From contig SIJG01000038.1 in the NCBI GenBank assembly GCA_023374025.1, positions 62,001 through 126,000 on the forward strand: a DNA stretch of 64,000 nucleotides, written 5' to 3'. Within the stretch, counting starts at the first letter, position 1, and every line of letters starts with the position of its first letter. The notes below the pieces were generated by a model, which did not search any database, was not told the DNA's origin, and saw nothing but the letters and a program-made list of their open reading frames with translations. Positions 29,141 to 40,239 of the stretch are shown here, piece after piece. The position numbers and the translations under genes were made by a program. Source of the stretch: Heterodera schachtii. Lineage: Eukaryota > Nematoda > Chromadorea > Rhabditida > Heteroderidae.

Positions 29141-29968
29141 TCATTCGGTTTTTCTTGGACGCTTCGGTGGCGGCATTCGAGTGCACTCCGCATCGTCGAT
29201 CGTGTAGATGTCATCATCATCATAATCATCACCGTCATTGCCGTTTCCATTTTTGCTCCCGCCTTTTTGCGCATCTACACTATCATCAACCGCCGCTACC
29301 TGCTCAGGCACCCGGATTGAACTGATGACCCAGTCCAGCGTCTCACCTTTTGCCTTGAAAATGGGGCAAAATTTGTGAAACTGTCAAGTGCGCGAAATAC
29401 GTACCTTGACAATCAATTTGAGCGCGATTGTTTCTTCAATTTTTGATTGAAGCAGTGCGGCCAGCTTCTTTGGACGCTGCTCGGCTAAACGTGAAAACTC
29501 GTCAATCTTTAGGCCAAGATATTTGACGGCCGTGGATGAAAATGCGGTAATCTGCTTGCTCGTCTCAATGTCTTCACAGTCGCGCAAGTCGATGCGCAAG
29601 TAAAGGTTGTTCAAAGGTTGCACAGCATGGTGATCGCAGGACTCACAATAAAGCTCTTCCGTAAGCTTTTTCTTACAAGGCATGCCCACCGTTTTAAGGG
29701 GACATGCCTAGATTCCATAAAGCAAATTAGATGATTTTAAAGAGTGAGTATATGAGTAAATGACCTTGTAAAGACAGTACTGAACATTGTCAACGACTGC
29801 GCGCACGAAAAAAGTGCCTGGTGAATTGAACTGAATCACTTCGCTTAAATTTTTCAACTGCGCAGGAAACTCGTCCGCAGCAGTTTTTTGAGTTGAGGAA
29901 GGTACAAATTGAAAACGTTTAAGTTTGTCGCTCATTTTGTCAATGTTTTGGCGGGGAAACGGTTCCAA
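29141..29968 (-). CDS. RPA70-like single-strand DNA-binding protein
   Basis: Three exons: 29765-29968 (ATG at 29968 or 29935), 29405-29707, 29141-29353; introns 57 nt (29708-29764) and 51 nt (29354-29404). The middle resembles the C-terminal OB-fold of replication protein A large subunit. It has a strand start (GTFFVRAVVDNVQYCLYK), zinc-ribbon cysteines (CP....GMPCKK..., YCESCDHH), then YLRIDLRD and SKQITAFSSTAVKYLG. The C-terminus is acidic (a D-rich run) and ends with a PPKRPRKTE nuclear-localisation-like motif. It likely coats single strands produced by strand displacement during protein-primed replication, as adenovirus DNA-binding protein does. It sits beside the polymerase on the same strand. 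The first donor (GTCATT) is non-standard but the splice restores family sequence. Confidence 0.8.
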
Positions 29969-30059
29969 AAATGAAATAAAATTAAAATAGCTAAAAAAAA
30001 TTTAGAGTACTGAGTAGGGATTAAAACATATATATTGTGAATTACGAAAATTTGTGACC

Positions 30060-31195
30060 CCTTGATCTATCTCCCTGCCTAAAATGGTCTCCTGACATTT
30101 TTTTTGGACAAATTATAAAAATGTTCGACTTTTCGACCTTTTGTTCGAACTCGCTATTTTGGTCTGAGAATGTCTCAAAATCATTTTGTAATTTATTGCG
30201 ATGCTTTTTATTGTCTTCTGGCTGCTCTAGGGCTCCGAAATGATGGCCAAAAATTTTTCGAACTGCAAAAAAGTGGGTCTAAACATCATTTTTGGGCAAA
30301 AATACGAGCATTTTTACCCCGTGGGGGTAAACTCTTGTCTGAAATTGGTCTCCTGAACATTTTGGGAGCAGTTCGAACAAAGTTCGACTTTTAGACCTTT
30401 TGTTCGAACTCGCTATTTTGGTCTGAGAATGGCTCGAAATCATTTTTTTATTAGTTGCGAAGATTTTTTTGGGTTTCTGGCTGCTCTAGAGCCCCGAATA
30501 ATTACCGAAAAATTATTCGAACTGCAAAAAGTGGGTCTAAACGTCTTTTTTAGACGAAAATACAAGCATTTTTACCCCTAAGGGGGTAAACCCATGCCTA
30601 AAATGGTCTCCTGAACATTTTGGGAGCAGTTCGAACAAAGTTCGACTTTTAGACCTTTTGTTCGAACTCGCTATTTTGGTCTGAGAATTGCTCTAAATCA
30701 TTTTGTAATTTGTTGCGAAGATTTTTTTGGTCGTCTTGCTCCTCTAGAGCACCGGAATAATTACCGAAAATTGTACGAACTGCGAAAAGTGGGTCTAAAC
30801 GTCATTTTTGGACGAAAATACAAGCATTTTTACCCCTTAAGGGGTAAACCCATGCCCAAAATGGTCTCGTGAACATTTTGAGACCAATTCTAAAAATGTT
30901 CGACTTTTAGACCTTTTGTTCGAACTCGTTATTTTTGTCTGAGAATTGCTCTAAATCATTTTGTAATTTGTTGCGAAGATTTTTTTTGGTTTTCTTGCTC
31001 CTCTAGAGCATCGGAATAATTACCGAAAATTGTACGAACTGCGAAAAGTGGGTCGAAACATCATTTTTGGATAAAACAATGTGCGTTTTGCACCCTTGAA
31101 ACTATTTCTTGGCTATAATGATCTTCTGAACATTTTGAGAGCAGTTCGAACAAAAATCTAAAAGTCGAACAATGTTCGAACTCGTTATTATATTT
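30060..31195. repeat. 258-bp tandem array, about four units
   Basis: Units share strings such as ctattttggtctgagaat, cagttcgaacaaagttcgac and a palindromic tttacccctt/aaggggtaaa. The string ggtctgagaat recurs at about 30161, 30420, 30678 and 30936, giving a period near 258-259 bp. Units have diverged by point changes. The array is rich in TTCGAA palindromes. No gene is supported here. Confidence 0.85.
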
Positions 31196-31393
31196 TAGAG
31201 AAGGGGTCGAAATAACAGAGAAACATTTTTTTAAATTAAGTAATTGACATTATGACCTATTTTTTGGCATTAGAGAGGGATGGGACTGAAATGGGTAGGC
31301 CCAGTAAAATGAAGTAGGACTTTATCGATGATAAACAACTTGAGGACAATGAGCCAGGGAGCTTTTGAGCCCATTTATATACCGCTGTTTTTT

Positions 31394-32030
31394 GGTCCAT
31401 TAAGAGTTAATGGACCGACCGCTAATGGACTGACCCATTAGTGGGCTAATGGACTGGTCCATTAGTGGGGTCCGGTCCATTAGTGGGCTAATGGACTGGT
31501 CCATTAGTGGGGTCCGGTCCATTAGTGGGCTAATGGACTGGTCCATTAGTGGGGTCCGGTCCATTAGTGGGCTAATGGACTGGTCCATTAATGGGGTCCG
31601 GCTGGCACTTTTACCATAATGGGCCGTCCGCTAATGGACTGGTCCATTAGTGGGCTAATGGACTGGTCCATTAGTGGGCTAATGGCCTGTTCCATTAGTG
31701 GGGTCAGGTCCATTAGTGGGCTAATGGACTGGTCCAGTAGTGGGGTCCGGCTGGTGGACCGCCCGCTAATGGACTGGTCCATTAGTGGGGTCCGGCTGGC
31801 ACTTTTGCCGTTAATGGACCCCCCGCTAATGGACTGGTCCATTAATGGGCTAATGGCCTGGTCCATTAGTGGGGTCAGGTCCATTAGTGGGCTAATGGAC
31901 TGGTCCAGTAGTGGGGTCCGGCTGGTGGACCGCCCGCTAATGGACTGGTCCATTAGTGGGGTCCGGCTGGCAGTTTTGCCGTAATGGACCGACCGCTAAT
32001 GGACTGGTCCATTAGTGGGGCCCGGCTGTA
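31394..32030. repeat. 42-bp palindromic minisatellite
   Basis: Built from CTAATGGACTGGTCCATTAG, a perfect 20-bp near-palindrome, alternating with TGGGG and TCCGG spacers. Regular 42-bp units (31440-31600) pass into a larger ~170-bp composite that is itself repeated (31600-31985). Because it is self-complementary, both strands stay open in long frames; these are not genes. Such DNA can fold into hairpins. Confidence 0.85.
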
Positions 32031-32370
32031 CAAATCAATTCCCTCTACACGCCCTCCCATAAAATCAAAATTTCCAGAATTAAGCACCAAAGCTCCCCTT
32101 TTCACGTCATAATTTGCCCCCCCCCCATCCCTTCCCGGCAGTCAATAAAAGTGAGAGTATTACACAGTCGTCCATCATTTCAACAAATTCCTTTTTAAAA
32201 ATGGTCTCGTTAAACTCCTAAATCAAAAGCATATTTAATAAATCTTTTCTTTAAATTATTATTTAACATTTTACGTTTTCCGTTTTTTTTGTTTTCCATT
32301 CTTTCCCATTCACCCTTGGGGTGTAAGTTTATTCCTTTCATCCCGACAATTCGTTTTTCCCCGTCTGATG
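32031..32370. other. Spacer between minisatellite and right terminal repeat
   Basis: No gene seen. Contains a C-run at 32118-32126. Confidence 0.5.
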
Positions 32371-33043
32371 GTCCCGGACCCTCTACACTGGCTAAAAGTG
32401 CAATTTTATCTCAAGGTTACAGGGGCAGGGGTCCCGGACCTCTGCCCCTGTCCAAGTATATGTCAAAAAGGGGTAGGTTAGGAAGTACCCAGCCCTCCTG
32501 TGGTACAGGGGTCTGGGACCCTCTACACTGGCTAAAAGTGCAATTTTATCTCAAGGTTACAGGGGCAGGGGTCCCGGACCCCTGCCCCTGTCCAAGTATA
32601 TGTCAAGAAGGGGTAGGTTAGGAAGTACCCAGCCCTCCTGTGGTACAGGGGCAGGGGTCTGGGACCCTCTACACTGGCTAAAAGTGCAATTTTATCTCAA
32701 GGTTACAGGGGCAGGGGTCCCGGACCCCTGCCCCTGTCCAAGTATATGTCAAGAAGGGGTAGGTTAGGAAGTACCCAGCCCTCCTGTGGTACAGGGGCAG
32801 GGGTCTGGGACCCTCTACACTGGCTAAAAGTGCAATTTTATCTCAAGGTTACAGGGGCAGGGGTCCCGGACCCCTGCCCCTGTCCAAGTATATGTCAAGA
32901 AGGGGTAGGTTAGGAAGTACCCAACCCTCCTGTGGTACAGGGGCAGGGGTCTGGGACCCTCTACACTGGCTAAAAGTGCAATTTTATCTCAAGGTTACAG
33001 GGGCAGGGGTCCCGGACCCCTGCCCCTGTAACCTTATACTACT
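32371..33043 (-). repeat. Right terminal inverted repeat with ~146-bp subrepeats
   Basis: Inverse of the left end. The string CTCTACACTGGCTAAAAGTG recurs at 32381, 32521, 32667, 32813 and 32959, i.e. spacing 140, 146, 146, 146. Ends in ...CCTTATACTACT. Five units against about three on the left. Confidence 0.9.
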
Positions 33044-33049
33044 TACAAA
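33044..33049. repeat. Polinton target-site duplication, right
   Basis: TACAAA, identical to 11055-11060. Confidence 0.9.
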
Positions 33050-33770
33050 TAAAGCCAAATCTTTCCGGAAAACAAAAAAATATATATAAAAATAAGTTAA
33101 AATGAAATGAAATAAAAATCTGAAAAGCAATGAATAAATAATTTTTATAATCTAAACTTATTCGATATTTTTTATTTCCACTATAATAGAAAAAGTAAAT
33201 TTATGAATTTGATGGGAAATAAAGAATTAATTATGAAAGGGCGAAGAAATGAAAGTTTTAAATTTGTCATCAGTTTTGTCTATCAACTTTGGTTTTTCTT
33301 CATTATTTCTTGAATTTTCAATTGGTTTTTCCAATTTCACTCTTTTTATGTATTTGATAGATTTTTTAAAAACGAAGAGAAGACTTACTTAGGCACTTAA
33401 AAAAGAAAAAGTATTTACACAAAATTTATCAAATAAAATGAAAAATTAATGACAAAAGAAAAGGAAAATAATGAAACAGACAAAAAAAAAACTGAAAATT
33501 GAAAAAAGACAAAAGCATTCGAAAGGAAAAGGAAAAAATATAAAAAATTAGAAGAGCCAATCATTTTATGAAAAACTAAGGAATTTTTTCTATGAAATGG
33601 CGAATCATTGAAAATGACAAATTTGACACTCTATTCTTTTAATTTAAGCGAAGCATTTTAATCATTTTGGCAATTTTTCTTTTTAATAAAAATTTAGGCC
33701 ATTTTTATAAAATTAGTTTAGAATTAATGTAAAATTTAATCAATTTGGCAATTTTCCATTTTTATATAAT
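33050..33770. other. AT-rich flank with duplicated family 3' DNA
   Basis: Bases 33420-33650 repeat the 3' flank and the extreme end of exon 4 of a family gene (compare 2750-2960). No complete gene. Confidence 0.5.
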
Positions 33771-33774
33771 TTAT

Positions 33775-33960
33775 CCAGGTTTTAACAATAAATATTTCGA
33801 TTCTTTCAATTGACTTAAATAATTTGAATATTCTTTAGCCATATTAAAAAAATTCTCTGAATTTGTCGCTAATCCTTTAACAAATTCCGAAAATAAAGCA
33901 TCTTCCCTATTTAATCGACTCACACCGATGGATTTGCAGTTGAAAATGGAATAAGAAAAT
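33775..33960 (-). pseudogene. Secreted family exon 3 start fragment
   Basis: Codes EDALFSEFVKGLATNSENFF then MAKEYSNYLSQ, the beginning of exon 3, then diverges. Lies head-to-head with the next fragment. Confidence 0.6.
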
Positions 33961-33974
33961 GATGAATAATAATA

Positions 33975-34400
33975 AAAATTGAAATGATTTTGCAATTGGC
34001 AATTGACACAGCGAATAATTATAAAACAAATGAAAGTTTAGATGAAATAATTCAACAAAATTGTGGAGAAATATTTGAACAATATTTAGAAGAAATGTTC
34101 AAAAAAGCGGAAGAGAGGGCAAAAAAAGACGAACCATCGAGAGCCAAATTAATAAATGATAACAAACATTTGATAATTGTGCATTCAAAATTCGATGATG
34201 AAAGGACATGGGTGAGACTTATCATTCAATGATAATTCTATAAATTAAAATTTAGTTTGATGATGCTTTATTTTCGGAATTTGTCGGAATTTGTCAAAGG
34301 ATTAGCAACAAATTTTGAGAACTTTTTTAGGATGGCTAAAGAATATTCGAATTTTTATTGTAGACTGAAAGAGAAAGGATTCATTTTTAAAGAATTAATT
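33975..34400 (+). pseudogene. Secreted family exon 2 end and exon 3 start
   Basis: Bases 33984-34212 code the end of exon 2 (MILQLAIDTANNYKTNESLDE...DDERTW) up to a GTGAGA donor. A TTTAG acceptor at about 34248 leads into exon 3 (DDALFSEF), with a short duplicated insertion (TTTGTCGGAA) that breaks the frame. The coding sequence fades at about 34390. Confidence 0.6.
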
Positions 34401-34414
34401 AGGGATACGACCAA

Positions 34415-34862
34415 ATGCTAATTGCATTTGTGAGATCTGACCAGAAAATTCAAATCAGTGAGGATACAAAGAAAAATATGAGGCACAACTTGGCATTTTG
34501 TCTTACATCGCTCTCATTACAAGGGCTTCATTTTTAGGCACAAAAATCGCGAAATAGGCATTAAACAGGCACAAAAAATGGAACAAATTTTTTTCAATTC
34601 TTACTGGTGTATTTTCTGATTTTTTCAGGTAATTTTATATGGTATTTTTTTCATTTTTATTGCATTTTCGTTAAGCAATTTTTCAAAAATCCCAAAAATA
34701 GGCGCCAAAAATGGCGAAGGAGGCACAAAAATGGGCATTATAAAAGTCATTGTAGAATCTTAATGATTGAAATCTGACCAGAAAATTCAAATCAGTGAGG
34801 ATACAACAAAAAATATGAGGCACAACTTGGCATTTTGTCTTACTTCGCTCTCATTACAAGGG
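34415..34862 (+). repeat. Duplicated family exon 2 start flanking a 250-bp insert
   Basis: About 95 bp (34415-34512 and 34768-34862) occur twice in direct orientation. Each starts near tctgaccagaaaattcaaat and ends near tcgctctcattacaaggg. The sequence is a degraded exon 2 start (MLIAFVRSDQKIQISED). The DNA between has repeated gcacaaaaat strings and no gene. Confidence 0.6.
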
Positions 34863-35152
34863 GGGTCGTTCGTTGATCACGAATCCGGCATCCATTTCGA
34901 CCTATATCGAACCCGGACCCGAATTTGAACAAAAAGTCGAAGTTCAAAATTCACTTTTATGTTCGAATCTGTGCATAATGATTATTTTTTGGTGTTGTAA
35001 TGGTTTCTAATTATTTTTTGCTTGTTATAATCTATTCTATAAATAAAAAGAATTAATTTTGAAATTTTAATTTTCGATTTTTTGTTCGAATTCGGGTCCG
35101 GGTTCGAAAAAGGTCGAAATTGATGCCGAATTCGTGATCAGCGACCCCGAAA
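34863..35152. mobile_element. Foldback/MITE-like element with long inverted repeats
   Basis: Bases 34863-34950 and 35065-35150 are inverted copies of each other over roughly 85 bp. Both contain GATCACGAAT[CT]CGGCAT and TCGAACCCGGACCCGAATT. About 115 AT-rich bases lie between. No coding capacity. Target duplication not identified. Confidence 0.65.
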
Positions 35153-35261
35153 ACCCTTGCAAACATGTTTTCATGACTTTTGAAAACGAAAAAAACTTTC
35201 TTCAAAAAAGGGGGACTACCATCGGCAGGCAGTATTACCAAATTTTCAATTATTTAGAAAC

Positions 35262-35308
35262 TGGACAATCCGACAGTGGACAATCGGACAGTGGACAATC
35301 CGACAGTA
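35262..35308 (+). repeat. 15-bp tandem repeat
   Basis: About three copies of GGACAATCCGACAGT. Confidence 0.7.
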
Positions 35309-35499
35309 AAATACACAAAAAATAGTAAGGTGCCATCGCCGACATAATCTACAGGACGACATTGTGTGATACGCACTTTTTATTTGCCTATTTTCAATTA
35401 TTGTTGATATTGCATAATCGGTTCCCTTCGGCGATGCATTTTCTTAACTTTTTGACGGATTGTCCGGGAGCCAAAATAATTATTAAAATGAAAAAATGA

Positions 35500-35710
35500 A
35501 AATCACACAGCCTTATAAACGAAATAAATTTTTATTAATGATCAAAAGTATGCTTACCCAAATCTACTTAATATATTGTTTATTAAATAAAGATGCAATA
35601 ATTATTAATAATAAGTAGGATATCCAAATCTACTTTTTAAAATGTTTGTTATATTAAATAATGACGCAATATTTAATTGATAATAAGTAGGATTATCCAA
35701 ATCTAGACCC
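35500..35710 (+). repeat. Family upstream repeat, short copy
   Basis: Contains tacccaaatctacttaatat and attaaataaagatgcaata strings like 4670-5310. Confidence 0.5.
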
Positions 35711-35984
35711 GGACCAAAACACTGTCGCACTCGCGGAATAAGAACAAAATCGCACACTGGTCTTCATTGGTCTCCCGGACTTTGCCAATCCTCATCAGAG
35801 TCTTTTAATGTGAAAAATAAAAGAAAAAGTGCAAACAGAAGGAATATCAGTGAAAAATGAAACGAAAATTGCAAAATAAATCGAAAAATATTCGAAAAAA
35901 TGGGAAATATCCTGCAAAAAAGAGTGGATTTTGGGACACCAAAAAATTTATGAAAATGGCGACGAATTGAAAAAGTAAAATTAG

Positions 35985-36555
35985 TCATTATATTCATATT
36001 CCAGAAGTTTTTTTTCTTCATCATTTGCTGCATTTTCAATTGCTTTTTCCAATTTTACCTTCTCTTCCTTGGCATCTTCTTTTTTTATATATTTTTTCCA
36101 TTTTTGCTCAAATTCTTGCCTTGGGTTGTCTTCTTCAATTTCGGATGATAAATTTAAAATTTGCTTTCCCTTTTTTTGCACATTTTTTGGTCCGCTAATT
36201 TTTTCTAAAACATTTTGTTTAGACCATTTTTCCTCCACTTTAATTGCATAATGAATTCAATCTCATTTTCCAAAATCAGTTTATCGGAATACATTTCCCT
36301 CAATCGGTTTTTGTCCTTTTGCCAAAAACATTGCGAAATATCATTCAGTGTTTTGACTACGAAAATTAATTTCATTTAGTGAATTTTGTAACCACGCATA
36401 AATATTGGCTTAACCGCAGGAATTTTATTGGCCAATTTGGCACTTGTACCTTAAATATTAAAAAAAAATGGTTTAATAAATAATTGCATAAACCACCTTC
36501 AACATAAAATCGGAATAAATGTTCGTACAAAATGTGCAAATATTTGCGATACATT
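35985..36555 (-). pseudogene. Secreted family copy D, exon 4 and exon 3 end
   Basis: Exon 4 (35985-36420) codes the KENAK/EKVKLEKAIENAAND tail but contains frameshifts, and its C-terminus departs from NSSPFS. The end of exon 3 (about 36490-36555, RKYLHILYEHLFRFYVEG) is cut by a GC-rich insertion that follows. Confidence 0.6.
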
Positions 36556-37130
36556 TTGCCGGTCGGGGTCGTTTTCGCGCGGGGGTCGTTTTCGCGCGGG
36601 GGTCGTTTTCGCGCAGTTGCATATATGTAAAATAAATATGTGTATTCGTGTTTTTTTTTACTAAATAATGCCTAATCTTATGTAGGCCCAAACAAGCCTA
36701 GCTTAGGCCTAAGCCTAGGTCTAAAGCTTATGCCTAGCCTATGTACGAAATAAAATAAAACGATTTTTCGAATTTCGACCACGGGGGGAGGCACGTTGTT
36801 TTTGAGTAGAAAATTTTCACTAGAATTTTCCAAAAAATAGTTTTTTTTTTGTTTTTTAGAAAATTTATGCCGTTAAAACCAATCTCTAATCAAACTTCAA
36901 TTAGGACATCGCTATGACCTCAGAATTCCTGCGTATCTGAGATTCTGAAGCCGGCTGGGGTGAGGTCGTGTTCGGACCCACCCGCGGAGTAAAAAATTAT
37001 TTGGGTTTTTAGGTATTTTTAAACTTAATAGACTATTAGTAAATTTTCTAAGTATTTTTTAAATATATTCGCAATTCTAGTGCTAAAAAAGCGCGGGCGC
37101 GAAAACGGGGCGCGAAAACGACGACATTCT
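36556..37130. mobile_element. GC-ended insertion inside family copy D
   Basis: Left end has three tandem units of GGGTCGTTTTCGCGCGG; right end has GCGCGAAAACGGGGCGCGAAAACGAC, i.e. the inverse motif. It interrupts exon 3 of a family gene; exon sequence resumes at about 37131 after loss of some bases. No transposase seen. Exact ends and target duplication unclear. Confidence 0.6.
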
Positions 37131-37610
37131 TGTGCCATTTTTAAAAATTTCGCTGAATTTGTCGCTAATCCTTTGACAAATTCCGAAATGAAATCAACTT
37201 CAGTCTAAATTTTGAATTTGTTTAATTTTCTGAATGTTAAGTCTCACCCATTTCCATTGATCATAGAATTCTGAATTGATAACCATATAATCTTTATCTA
37301 TCATTTATTTCAGCTTTTGCCTTTTGTTCTGATTTTTTGAACATTTCCTCCAAAATGTCTTAATCTAAATTTTCATTTATTTTCCATTCATTTGCTGTGT
37401 CAATTGCCAATTGCAAAATCATTTCATTAATTGGCAATTTTTGTTCATTTTCTAATTTTAATCCTTTTTTCAATCTCTTCTCATTCAACAATTTTGGTTC
37501 AAAATAATGATTGAAAAATTTGTTTAATTCGCATTTGTAAATGTAAATTTGGCTTCACTGTTGGAATTCAGACGTACTCTCTGAACAAATATTCGACCTG
37601 AACCTGGACC
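37131..37610 (-). pseudogene. Secreted family copy D, exon 3 start and exon 2 end
   Basis: Codes the start of exon 3 (KGLATNSAKF-like), a CTCAC donor complement at about 37244, and the 3' half of exon 2 (PINEMILQLAIDTANEW) down to REY.GIP. Several frameshifts. Confidence 0.6.
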
Positions 37611-38790
37611 TGAATTCCATGTTGGACCTGGACCTGGATTTTTTTTTTGAAAAAATCACTTAATTGCTTAGAAAAATATAATTAACAAAAATAATTATGT
37701 TTGAAAATTATTTAATATTTTTTGGTAGCTCCAAATAAAAAATGATCATTCAAAAGAACGATTATAAAATATTATCCAGGGAAATTCTAATAGGATTATT
37801 ATATTTCGCAAAAGAATTTTTAACTTTAATTTAACATACAATCAGTACCGAAAAAAAAGTCAATGCGTTTGCAAGAAAGAGATGGAAAATGAACAACATG
37901 TTATGACATCGTTTGGCGCGGTGTCATGATTTTTATATTTTCAAATAAAATTCTTGAGAAAAAAATTATTTAGTTTTTATTTGAAAATTTGCAAATTTTT
38001 AACGATGTACGAATTGCCTATTGTTTACCCGTTCGGCCCAAGGAAAAGGAAATACGCAAATGGGTACTGTATTTTTAATTGGTACAATAGGCCGCAAATT
38101 GTTTATCGGCCCACTTCTTCGCACTTTTCATAAACATTCATGCGGAAAAACATTAATGAAATGGAGCATAATGATTAGGCTAATGAAGCATAATGATGAC
38201 TAGGGTTATTATAAGTTGTTACATTATTTTTCTGCGCATTCAAAAAGCGCATTTCTGTGTAATTTTTTGATGATTTGATGAAGCTTTTAAGTCAGTATAA
38301 ATCCATTAGAGCTCGACATTTTGAAAAAAGCCTGTTGGACCAGAATTCCATGTTGAACCTGGACCTGGATTTCTGGACAAAAACCCAGGAAATTCAAGGC
38401 CCAGGAAAAATCCAGGCTTGTCATGGCTTTGATCCAGGCCTGGACTAGGATTTTTTTTGAATTTGTTTTAAAAGAAAAAATGTTTGAAAAAATAATTAAT
38501 TGCTTAGGAATACATCTAAAAATGTAAATTTTTACAATGATATGTTTTTATATCTATTGAATCATTTTTTGATAACTTGAAAAAAGGGGTATTCAAAATA
38601 AGAAGAAATTCAAGAATATTATTATCCAGGAAACCCAGATTTTTTTTTGGTATTTACCATGGACCTGCATTTCTTGGACAAAAATCCAGGAAAATCTGGG
38701 CTCAAGAAAAACCCAGCTTGCCGAAAAATGGCTTGGTCCTGGGCCCAGGAAAAACACAGACCTGGATGGACCCAGACCCAAGTCGAACTC
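37600..38790. repeat. CCTGGACCTGGA-type repeat pair
   Basis: Two similar blocks, at 37600-37640 and 38335-38470, share ATTCCATGTTG then ACCTGGACCTGGATT. A third GC-rich variant lies at 38625-38775. The frames over these blocks are repeat artefacts. Between them (38000-38200) is an unexplained higher-GC stretch. Confidence 0.5.
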
Positions 38791-38799
38791 TCAAATCCA

Positions 38800-40235
38800 C
38801 ATATTTTATTTACATAATTCGCGATTTTTCTTACATAAAATTAGCAGTCCTACTAATCATAAAAAACCAACAATTAGACAATTTGCAATTTTGGGTTACG
38901 TTTAATTTTCAAAGAAAAAAGATTTATTTATTTTATATACTATTATTTAAAATAAATAGTTCTAATTTTAATCTTGATGCTAAATTCATTTAAGCGCCAT
39001 TTTTCTTTCATAATTTTTCACATTAAAAATGTCTCTTAGCTTCATTAAATCATTTAACCCTGCTTCTTTAATGAACAAATAATTAATTCAATTTGTTTTA
39101 ATAGTTGTGATTTTGTGCGAACAGAATGCCACTTTTAACGCACTTTTTGTGAAATAAACAGTTTTAAATTAAAAATTAATAATGAAATAAAACGAAAAGG
39201 TCGAATTTATCTTTTATTAAATGCTTATTGTACAGTAAGATTGGTTTTCTTGCTAATTTGATTGGCTCACAAATTTAATTTTTCTCTCATATAAAATGCA
39301 TTTTGAAGAATTCAAAGGTCACTTTTAATATTTCTTCGGACAAATTACATAATTTTAATTAGGTTTAGATGGGTCCGGGGACCGGGTCCAACCGGGAAAA
39401 AGCATGAAAAATATAATATTTTCAATAAACGCTTTATTATTATGTCCAATTTTTTTTTATTTGTTATTCAAACCACTTTTTTTGCGGTGCGCTTTTTCCA
39501 AAAAAGTTCACGAACAGGGGTGTGGTCAGGCGGGCGGCGCCGTGAGGCGTAGCCGGAAAATTTTTTGTAAGCTTACTTCAATTTCTTAACAGATCATTGT
39601 TGAAAAACTTTTTGTGGCTTTAGCCAATATGTTTTCAGAATGTCTACCAAAAATGCTCAAATTTTCAAGAAATATAGGGTTACATTTTCAAAATTTCTTA
39701 TGGGGATATTGTAAAAAAAATTAAGAATAAAAAAATGCTAAAATTAAGTGGTATGAGAAGGAATTGAACTTGATCAAACAACGAAATGAATCAAACTGAA
39801 TAACAACATGACCAATTGATTGTTCATTTTAACAAAGAGGATTAAATTATTTTTACGAGGAATTTTTCCAAAAATAACCATTTTAAAACTTTATTTAAAT
39901 TTTTTATTACATATTTCGCGATTTTTCTTAGATAAAATTGCATTCCTCCCTACTAATAATGTTAATTCTGATTTAAATTAATTTTTCTTTTAAATATAAT
40001 TTCCATGAATTATTGCACTTTTTGTTTGCATGCATATTTGATAAAGGTAAGGTGTCAATTAAATTAATTATTGGGCAATTAGGTAATTAACAATGCACAG
40101 AAAATATTATTAATCATGGCTTAGCTCTGGCGATTTCAAAAATCTGCTTTTACTTTGTGAAATTCTTCAAATAAATAAAATTTAAACAAAAAATTGGAAA
40201 ATTAATTTAAAATAATTTGCCCATTCATTTATTAT
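38800..40235. other. AT-rich, no gene seen
   Basis: A GC-richer patch at 39370-39390 and 39515-39560 may be a repeat remnant. Nothing else recognisable. Confidence 0.5.
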
Positions 40236-40239
40236 AATA

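Larger units (their letters stand above)
11061..33043. mobile_element. Complete Polinton/Maverick element
   Basis: Begins AGTAGTATAAGG and ends with its complement, ...CCTTATACTACT, giving the AG...CT termini known for Polintons, inside a perfect 6-bp duplication. Length is 21,983 bp, in the usual 15-25 kb range. It codes the whole diagnostic set: protein-primed DNA polymerase B, retroviral-type integrase, A32-like ATPase, adenain-like protease, major and minor capsid-type proteins. Base composition is clearly richer in GC than the flanks. Plus-strand virion genes occupy 11.7-21.6 kb and minus-strand replication genes 22.6-30.0 kb. Apart from one break in the penton-type gene (about 17300), I see no obvious disabling lesion, so the insertion is probably recent. 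Confidence 0.95.

Noticed and set aside
31400..31984. Frames on both strands with repeated MDQSISPLMD-type text
   Set aside because: Product of a self-complementary minisatellite that stays open on both strands.
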